From Meghimatium bilineatum (lineage: Eukaryota; Mollusca; Gastropoda; Stylommatophora; Philomycidae), in contig CM067309.1 of assembly GCA_034231615.1 (NCBI GenBank), positions 30,707,860-30,771,859 on the forward strand: a stretch of 64,000 nucleotides of DNA. Reading direction: 5' to 3'. The position numbers were made by a program, and so were the translations under genes. Every line of letters begins with the position of its first letter. Within the stretch, counting starts at the first letter, position 1. Shown here piece after piece: positions 57,050-64,000 of the stretch. Below the pieces are notes generated by a model. The model saw nothing but the letters and a program-made list of their open reading frames with translations, was not told where the DNA came from and did no database searches.

Positions 57050-57780
57050 TCCCGTACTATTTTATTTCGGTGGTCCATCGTTTTCGTGGTCGGCGTCTAG
57101 GTCTGCCTTCACTGTATCTGTGTAGCATAGCTTGCTGTGGTATGCTGTATGATGGTAGTCTGTTGATGTAGGCAAACCATTTCATCTGTTGTCTCGTATT
57201 ACCCTCCAAGATTTGGGGTGGTGACTGTTCTTTCTCTAATGTCCTAAATTCCTCACTATCTGAAAGCGCTATTCCTTACACTATGTATAATCATGTCATT
57301 TCAGCTGTGTCAAGTTTACATTTGTCTTGTTCCTTTGCTGTCCATGTTTGGTAAAACAGCGCTGGCATAATAATCGTTTTGAATAGTGTTATTTTGGTGT
57401 TTAAATCTACGTATTTGTTTCTGAAAATTGGTGTCATTTGCCCTATGCCTGGTATGCTGTATTACATCTATCGTGCATTTCTTTTCTCCTCTTGTTGTTA
57501 TAACAGATTTCCTAGGTATTTGACTTCTCTCACTTGTTTAAATCTGTTGTTTTTAATATATATATATATATAGGTGCTTCTTTCAGTTCTTCCTATCTTC
57601 GTTATTTCAGTCTTTTCTATGTTTGTCGTCATGTTAAAAGTTTGACATGTTTGATGTAATCTATCTATTTGTCTTTGTAGTTGCACTTCTGATGATGCTA
57701 CGAGTGCTTGGTCGTCTGCACATAGCAATTCGCTTTAAGTTATTCTTCAGATTGTTTTCTTCGGTTGTCTTTGCTACGTT
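57050..57780 (-). pseudogene. RTE-like LINE relic (LINE-A type)
   Basis: MLCADDQALVASSEVQLQRQ (ADD catalytic pair), IDRLHQTCQTFNMTTNIEKT, EITKIGRTE, KNNRFKQVREVKYLGNLL, then degraded sequence down to YSEGRPRRRPRKRWTTEIK. A TATATA microsatellite is embedded in the frame at 57556-57575. Confidence 0.78.
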
Positions 57781-57929
57781 GCAGATGGAATCTAATTTAT
57801 GTTATGAACAATAGTGGGGGGGGGGGGGAGACAGAGAGATAGTACACATCCAAGTCTCACTCCCGAGTGAAGTAAAAAAAATTATTTGACAAAAAACGAC
57901 CCTCATAAAAGGTGCTGAAATTTGAAATC

Positions 57930-57995
57930 TTTTTAGAAACACAATCGCCTACGACAGTCAGCATGGCACCTGATGACGATTATTCAATATTATCC
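57930..57995 (+). pseudogene. LINE-C 3' terminus
   Basis: CAGCATGGCACCTGATGACG duplicates the very end of 44490-44715. Confidence 0.5.
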
Positions 57996-58004
57996 CATGA
58001 AAGA

Positions 58005-58135
58005 GCTGAGATTGCTCAGTAGTAAGCGCAATGTATTTCTAGCCAGGTGTTCCAAGTTCGGCTTCCCAATTAACCTGATAACCCTTTAAGTCCTAAACGG
58101 CTGCTGGTCACCCAAGACTATGAAAATGGATGCCA
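58005..58135 (+). mobile_element. tRNA-derived SINE-like head
   Basis: GATTGCTCAGTAGTAAGCGC (A box) and CAAGTTCGGCTTCCC (B box), then a non-tRNA body. Confidence 0.6.
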
Positions 58136-58139
58136 GTTT

Positions 58140-58690
58140 GCAGACTTAATGGCTACTTTGAACTTTCTCAATGTCTACTGTGACTTAGTAGCTACTTTAT
58201 TTATACTCTCACTGTCTACGGTGACTTAGTGGCTACTTTGTTTCAATTTTCTCACTGTCTACGGTGACTTAGTGGCTACTTTATTTATACTCTCACTGTC
58301 TACGGTGACTTAGTGGCTACTTTATTTCAATTTTCTCACTGTCTACGGTGACTTAGTGGCTACTTTATTTCAATTTTCTCTCTGTCTACGGTGACTTAGT
58401 GGCTACTTTTTTCAATTTTCTCACTGTCTACGGTGACTTAGTGGCTACTTTATTTCAATTTTCAGACTGTCTACGGTGACTTAGTGGCTACTTTATTTCA
58501 ATTTTCTCATTGTCTACGGTGACTTAGTGGCTACTTTATTTCAATTTTCTCATTGTCTACGGTGACTTAGTGGCTACTTTATTTCAATTTTCTCACTGTC
58601 TACGGTGACTTAGTGGCTACTTTATTTCAATTCTCTCACTGTCAACTGTGACTTGGTGGTTACTTTATTTCAAATACCTTACTGTCTACT
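58140..58690. repeat. 43-bp repeat, about 12 units
   Basis: TCTACGGTGACTTAGTGGCT plus ACTTTATTTCAATTTTCTC; two units use the shorter TTTATACTCTC. Confidence 0.95.
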
Positions 58691-58879
58691 GTTCATTAAA
58701 GAATAACTATTTTCAATTTTTTTCAATTTATGTGCCCAGTTCTTTTTTGTAGCTGTTGAACTGAGATCCCTATCTCCTTCTAACACACAGATATATTTCA
58801 GCAGTTGTGCACAAACACTACAACACCGGAAAAAATCACACGACGTAATGCACTTATTCTCATTTCCAGACAGTGTCTA

Positions 58880-58960
58880 TTCAGTATACTTTTGAGTATA
58901 GTTTTCAGTATACTTTTGAGTTTTCAGTATACTTTTGAGAATACTTTTCAGTATATTTGT
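58880..58960. repeat. 17-bp-like repeat
   Basis: TTCAGTATACTTTTGAG, about four units. Confidence 0.8.
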
Positions 58961-60229
58961 ATCATTACCCAACTGCAATGAGTTCCTTAACTCTCTATGT
59001 CCACTGAGCCGTTAATATCTACATTTTGGAGACCCACTATGCAGAAAAGCCGCACAAATCTACATTTTAGTATGAATTTACTATCGTGTTTGACATAGCA
59101 GGAAAACCGTACGGAGACAAAGAGTTAATGAGCATAACCTGTACACAAGACCCCGAGTTTATTCTTCATTCTCCGATATGGCTAGACACAGGACCACGTG
59201 AAATCTCCTTCATTGTTGATACGAACCCAAGACTAAACTGTAAACGTCAATTCTCTAAACCTCTTAACCAGGGCAACTACCAGAATATTCGCAGTTTTTC
59301 GGTCATATTTTCTAATTACCCTTGTATAAATGATCAACTAGGTAGGCACAAACGTTCAGTCATAAACTTGTAAGTCATACAACTTTCCGAGCGGTTTCTA
59401 GTCAGACATTAGATCAAAACGTTACGTACCAGTCATGGGCCTCTGCTTGATCGCTACGACGATGCTCAAATCAGCAATTTGTAGTCCTCGTAGAAACTCT
59501 TTCTTGTTCACATATGAATGACTTTGATAAAACTAGCTGTCAGAACTAAGCTGATGTCATTCTAAGTTATAGCAACTCTAAATACGGTGCTTACTACAGA
59601 AATCTGTGTGATCGATGAAACACTACTCATTCTAGTTTCTGTAGGGTTTTAACCAGAAAAATAGAAGTTCGCACTTTCAGGAACCGTGATTTTCATTATA
59701 TTTTATGGTCCTGGGCTCTGCTATAATCAAACTGGAAAAAGGTCGGTGGTTATTTAACAAAATTTTAATTATACTTTTTTTTCCCTATCTGATGATTTTC
59801 TCTGATTAATCTTTGTTCAGTTGTTTTTCTGTTGTCTTGTTGTGCCCTCGTTTTTCTGTTGTGTTCTTGTTCCCTCGTTTTCTGTTGTCTTGTTGTGCCC
59901 TCTGCGTGCAGTAGAATTCTATTTTTGATCACAACAAGCACAATCAAGATCCGCGGCAGATTTCCGGTTATTTCATCTGATATTCTTGTCTAAAGGCAGA
60001 AATTCCTATTTTCAGTTCAACTTAAATTACTAGTTTAACAACTACTCCTTGACGATTCTGCCTTAGGAAATGGGTACCAGATACTTTTTTGGAAAATCTA
60101 AGGGGTGCCGGTTATGGTGATTATATAATAATTATGTTGTTGTTAGTCAACGAGAAACACTTGCCTGTTTATCGACACGCCTCAATAACATTAATAATTA
60201 ACTTCAATTTCTTAACTATAAACAAATTG
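58961..60229. other. mostly unassigned
   Basis: A 95-codon plus frame (59086-59373) and a 33-codon minus stretch ending at a GTACGT donor (59430) look protein-like but I cannot name them. 59815-59900 has a GTTTTTCTGTTGTCTTGTTG repeat. Confidence 0.3.
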
Positions 60230-60239
60230 TATCATCTGT

Positions 60240-60397
60240 TATGAGTTCGATCCTCACCACAGGCAATTGTGCATCGGGACCGTTCAGAAAGCAATGGCAA
60301 CCTACTTAACGTATTTATATTGCCTAGAAAATCACCATAGCCAACAAATGCTGGGTTGATAGCTACGTCCTGGATAGGATATGCTACCAATTTTTGT
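60240..60397 (+). mobile_element. SINE S1, 5'-truncated, with target-site duplication
   Basis: Starts at the B box (GAGTTCGATCCTCACC), then CAGGCAATTGTGCATCGGGA, CTAGAAAATCACCATAGCCA, ACAAATGCTGGGTTGATAGC, CTACCAATTTTT. Flanked by TATCATCTGT at 60230-60239 and 60398-60407. Confidence 0.9.
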
Positions 60398-60632
60398 TAT
60401 CATCTGTAATTTACTATAGCAGCACAGAAATTGACATTACTCCCAAACGATAATAGATATTTGATAATATTATTAATTTTTAATGCGCGCCGCTTATTTT
60501 CAAGTCCTTGTTCAGCGTTCACCTTCATATGCGCTCACATGCATTCTAATTAAGAAAATCGACTGCGTATTTCTAACGAGCCTGGAGTTGACAGTACTAA
60601 TTGTACCAGAAGAAACCCATTGGAAAGAGAAT

Positions 60633-60972
60633 ATAAAGGATTGTGTATAAAGAATATAAAGGATTGTGTATAGAGAATATAAAGGATTGTGTATAGAGAA
60701 TATAAAGGATTGTGTATAGAGAATATAAAGGATTGTGTATAGAGAATATAAAGGATTGTGTATAGAGAATATAAAGGATTGTGTATAGAGAATATAAAGG
60801 ATTGTGTATAGAGAATATAAAGGATTGTGTATAGAGAATATAAAGGATTGTGTATAGAGAATATAAAGGATTGTGTATAGAGAATATAAAGGATTGTGTA
60901 TAGAGAATATAAAGAATTGACTATAGAGAATATAAAGGATTGTGTATAGAGAATATAGAGGATTGTGTATTC
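60633..60972. repeat. 23-bp repeat, about 14 units
   Basis: AGAGAATATAAAGGATTGTG plus TAT, nearly perfect. Confidence 0.97.
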
Positions 60973-61149
60973 ATATCCAGATTGTGGCGCAAGTAGTTTT
61001 TAATGAGAATAAACAGATTAGTGTACAATGTAAGACATTTAATGTCAGTCGTGTACTGGTGACGAATATTCACAAGACATATGAACCATAGCATGCACAT
61101 ATGGGTTAGCAGAGAACGCAGTAAAAACGGAGAAGCAGGAATATATATA

Positions 61150-61545
61150 CTCGTGCATATACACTTAGTGACTCATGCATACATACTTAGTGACTCATGC
61201 ATACATACTTAGTGACTCATGCATACATACTTACTAACTCTGGCAATACATACTTAATGACTCAGGCAATATATACTTAGTGACTCATGCATACATACTT
61301 AGTGACTCATGCATACATACTTAATTACTCATGTATACATACTCAGTGACTCATGCATACATATTTAGTGACTCATATATGCATACTTAATGACTCATGC
61401 ATGTATACTTAATGATTCATTCATACATAGTGATTCATGCATGTATACTTAGTGACTCATGCATGCATACTTAATGACTCATGCATGCATACCTAATGAC
61501 GCATTCATGCATACTTAGTTATTCATGTATGCATACTTAATGACT
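61150..61545. repeat. 22-bp repeat with ATGCAT
   Basis: CTTAGTGACTCATGCATACA plus TA, decaying rightward. Confidence 0.93.
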
Positions 61546-61599
61546 CAATGAAAATGTTCCGCAAAGATGAAGTCATCGGTCGCGATTGAGTGGAGTTAT

Positions 61600-61740
61600 T
61601 GACACTGTTTCTAATCAAAGAGATTACCTCTATATTCGTGCTCGGTCATGAGGGCGTTGAGGACAATGGACGATCCGATACACTCGCGAGCATGATAACA
61701 ATGTCACAATTTTTCACTCCATCGATCTGACATAAACATA
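61600..61740 (+). pseudogene. RNase H fragment
   Basis: VLGHEGVEDNGRSDTLASMI is a decayed WVPGHxGxxGNERADxLA motif. Confidence 0.5.
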
Positions 61741-61959
61741 AGGAGATTGCTGTAAAGACTGGAACCGCTTGCAAACAAACCAGAACTCGAACTGTAAGCC
61801 GCTTAACTGATGAGTTTATTGATACAGAGTGCGGAGTAGCGATAAGCTTGTAAGGTGTGAGCTAATGATAACCTACAATCCTAACTCATACCAGAGCGAC
61901 TAAAAAAGGCATGTGGGGATAGCTCATTGACCTCCTTTTTTTACTTGTTTATCCGCTAT

Positions 61960-62165
61960 GTTGAAGACCGCTGAAGGCCACTTCTATGTCTGCTGGGAGA
62001 AAGTAATGTGCAGAAACCCGCTGAAGGCCACTTCTATGTCTAGTGCGAGAAAATAATCTGCAGGAAGACCGCTGAAGGCCACTTCTATGTCTACTGGGAG
62101 AACATAATCTGCAGCAAGTCCACTGAAGGCCAGTTGTATGTATGCTGGGAGAAAGTAATCTGCAT
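61960..62165. repeat. 50-bp repeat, four units
   Basis: CCGCTGAAGGCCACTTCTAT plus GTCTGCTGGGAGAAAGTAAT. Confidence 0.93.
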
Positions 62166-63054
62166 CTTCCCACAACTAACATCTATGTACTAATTCCCTA
62201 AGACATTGTTTTAACCCTAACCACCCCCATCTATCTACGGGGCTATTCTCATACGCACACGTTCACAAAACTAACGCAGCAATTTATAATACTTCTACTC
62301 AATGTTCATTCTGAACCTGATAAATAGTTATACACAGACACAGACACGTACATAATTACTAATCACATTCACATACAGTAAAACCGATTGGGAACGGTTG
62401 TCTGTAAAACCTCATAGCTGCGTCTAAAAAATGTAATATTTCGACACATGAGACAGAACTTGGAATTAGAATGTCCCTGGTGGTAGATCCTATGAAAGAT
62501 AATTAAATGATGGATTTGAAGCATTTTGCAGTGTTGCTGTTTGGAGACCGACTAATCTAGATACATAAATCTTGAGGTGAATAATACTTGGTGATCAGAA
62601 CCTATAAAGTGTTGTTATTCGTCAAATAAATCTCTGATATAATCACGTTGGACTAACGTTCACGGTTGAAAGGGTTGTACACCATAAAAGATACCGTTAG
62701 TGTTAAAAATAATATTTAAATATGTGAGAGAAACAGACGAGAAGAGGTCAATTGTTTTTCCAGGATCAGGGTTCAAATTCAACATGACGCACGCTGTGTT
62801 GAAGCTTCATGGCAACCAATTCCATGGCTACTGCTGGGAAGTACATATTTTATCTGGAGCCTGCCACGAAAAGGCTCCCTCCAGAGCAGAAGGTAGTCCA
62901 GCTCATGGTAACACATTATACAGCTAGGTTGAGTCGAACAAACGTCTGGGATTTAAATTATCTCTAGAATCACACGAACCATAGCAACTGTCAGGTGATA
63001 CAACATTCCAGAGGTAAAAATTAGAACTCCATCCCATGATATGAAGAAGCGTTC
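62166..63054. other. unassigned
   Basis: 62633-62676 weakly resembles repeat R1 (GATATAATCACGTTGGACTA, GGTTGAAAGGG). The 75-codon frame at 62700-62927 is not recognised. Confidence 0.35.
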
Positions 63055-63385
63055 ATCACATAAGGAAAAGGCGTAAAGGACATAAGACAAAGAGTTAATG
63101 ACATCAGAAAATAGTGTAAATGACATAAGGAGGAAGCGTAAATGACATAAGGAGGAAGCTTAAGTGACATAAGGAGGAAGCGTAAGGGACATAAGGAAGA
63201 ATCGTAAATAACATAAGGAACAAGCGTAAATGACATAAGGAAGAAGCATAAATGACATAAGGAAGAAGCGTAAATGACATAAGGAAGAAGCGTAAATGAC
63301 ATACGGAAGAAGCGTAAATGACATAAGGAAGAAGCGTAAATGACATAAGCAAGAAGCGTAAATGACATAAGGAAGAAGAAGAAGC
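63055..63385. repeat. 22-bp purine-rich repeat
   Basis: AGGAAGAAGCGTAAATGACA plus TA, about 15 units. Confidence 0.95.
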
Positions 63386-63424
63386 GTAAATGGTTGTACT
63401 TCATTATGTTCTCAATCAACAGTC

Positions 63425-63617
63425 CGAAGAGTTGACAGTCACATGATATTCCATCTCTGGCAGATAACTTCTTGAGAGTTGACAGTCACACGATATTCCA
63501 TCTCTGGCAGATAACTTCTTGAGAGTTGACAGTCACACGATATTCCATCTCTGGCAGATAACTTCTTGAGAGTTGACAATCACACGATATTCCATCTCTG
63601 GCAGATAACTTCTTGAA
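63425..63617. repeat. 47-bp repeat, four units
   Basis: GAGTTGACAGTCACACGATA, TTCCATCTCTGGCAGATAAC; period 47. Confidence 0.95.
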
Positions 63618-63619
63618 TT

Positions 63620-63870
63620 TTGTTTAAATTGACGAGTCTTCGAATAGCATCAACATCAGGTGGCATATCCTGAACAGGATGTAGCAGTCATCACAGACAT
63701 TCGAAACTCCTGTGGATATTGAGCCAGTCTTCCTGCTTCTGTTACTGTAAAGTTCAGGTCTTTAATGTTTTGCGTCCATCTTCTTCTTGGTCTGTATCTT
63801 TAATTTTCCTGGCATCACCCCTCCATTATGGCCTTCCTTAGGCTTTTATGGCGTCTGATATTCTTTGAAT
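63620..63870 (-). pseudogene. LINE tail fragment
   Basis: Minus RYRPRRRWTQNIKDLNFTVT, EAGRLAQYPQEFR, MSVMTATSCSGYAT. RPRRRW and A.DR..FR-type tail; the upstream reading is degraded. Confidence 0.6.
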
Positions 63871-64000
63871 ATATTTTTTATTAAAATTGTAGCGCATATA
63901 AGACATTTGTTTTCTTTTATAGTTAAATATTTGGGCACCCCGACGCACGAGTATATCCAACGTGTTTATTATTGATAGTATTCAAACAGTGATACAACAT

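Noticed and set aside
59086..59373. 95-codon plus-strand frame
   Set aside because: Looks non-repetitive but shows no domain, splice site or repeat relationship I can support.
59395..59530. Minus-strand exon candidate (EFLRGLQIADLSIVVAIKQR, donor GTACGT at 59429)
   Set aside because: No clear acceptor, phase 1 end does not fit the exon at 39354-39460, and no family recognised.
3290..62930. Shared CTGCTGGGAAGT-like words at about 3345 and 62830 suggesting one element
   Set aside because: Only about 12 bp agree; the flanks do not align.

Overview
The window looks like repeat-dense nuclear DNA of an invertebrate animal. The evidence is split exons with canonical GT/AG borders, 5'-truncated non-LTR retrotransposons, tRNA-derived SINEs with target-site duplications, and very many mini- and microsatellites. 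There is no bacterial gene organisation (no operons, ribosome-binding sites or dense coding). A mollusc is my best guess from the flavour of the LINE and SINE families and of the sulfotransferase-like protein; this is a low-confidence inference.

The only host gene I can support is on the minus strand: the last two coding exons (39354-39460 and 34987-35258) of a sulfotransferase-like protein. They are joined by a phase-1 intron of about 4.1 kb. Its presumed 3' UTR is a 27-bp minisatellite, followed by an AATAAA signal at 34531-34536. Upstream exons are not recognised and may lie to the right or outside the window. A weaker candidate terminal exon is on the plus strand at 48128-48270.

Most of the rest is of two kinds. 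(1) Decayed non-LTR retrotransposons, about 28 fragments. The best is a 5'-truncated, RTE-like EN/RT element at 28212-30700 (minus) interrupted by one in-frame TGA. Others are Jockey/CR1-like pieces carrying RNase H and a Cys/His tail (20300-21560, 32990-34048, 37430-38444, 46440-46770), plus many C-terminal stubs. SINE-like elements sit among them; several have visible target-site duplications, and one is nested inside a Jockey-like relic. (2) Tandem arrays with units of 10 to about 106 bp, covering a large share of the window. The main ones are 203-3232 (17/20 bp), 9155-9706 (27 bp), 11300-12300 (purine-rich), 16440-19225 (39 bp), 25910-28211 (52 bp, extremely homogeneous), 35685-36460 (30 bp), 39545-40675 (27 bp), 49398-49790 (10 bp) and 50433-52245 (33 bp). 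Several have higher-order structure.

Layout: 0-13 kb, arrays and LINE stubs. 13-20 kb, 34-bp and 39-bp arrays, one SINE and RNase H/RT relics. 20-25 kb, Jockey-like relic and a GC-richer 106-bp repeat. 25-31 kb, 52-bp satellite abutting the RTE-like LINE. 31-34 kb, microsatellite and RNase H relic. 34-41 kb, sulfotransferase-like gene invaded by arrays, a LINE and a SINE. 41-50 kb, dense mosaic of LINE and SINE pieces. 50-52 kb, 33-bp array. 52-64 kb, LINE/SINE stubs and short arrays. Nearly all long open frames here come from tandem units that lack stops, not from genes.
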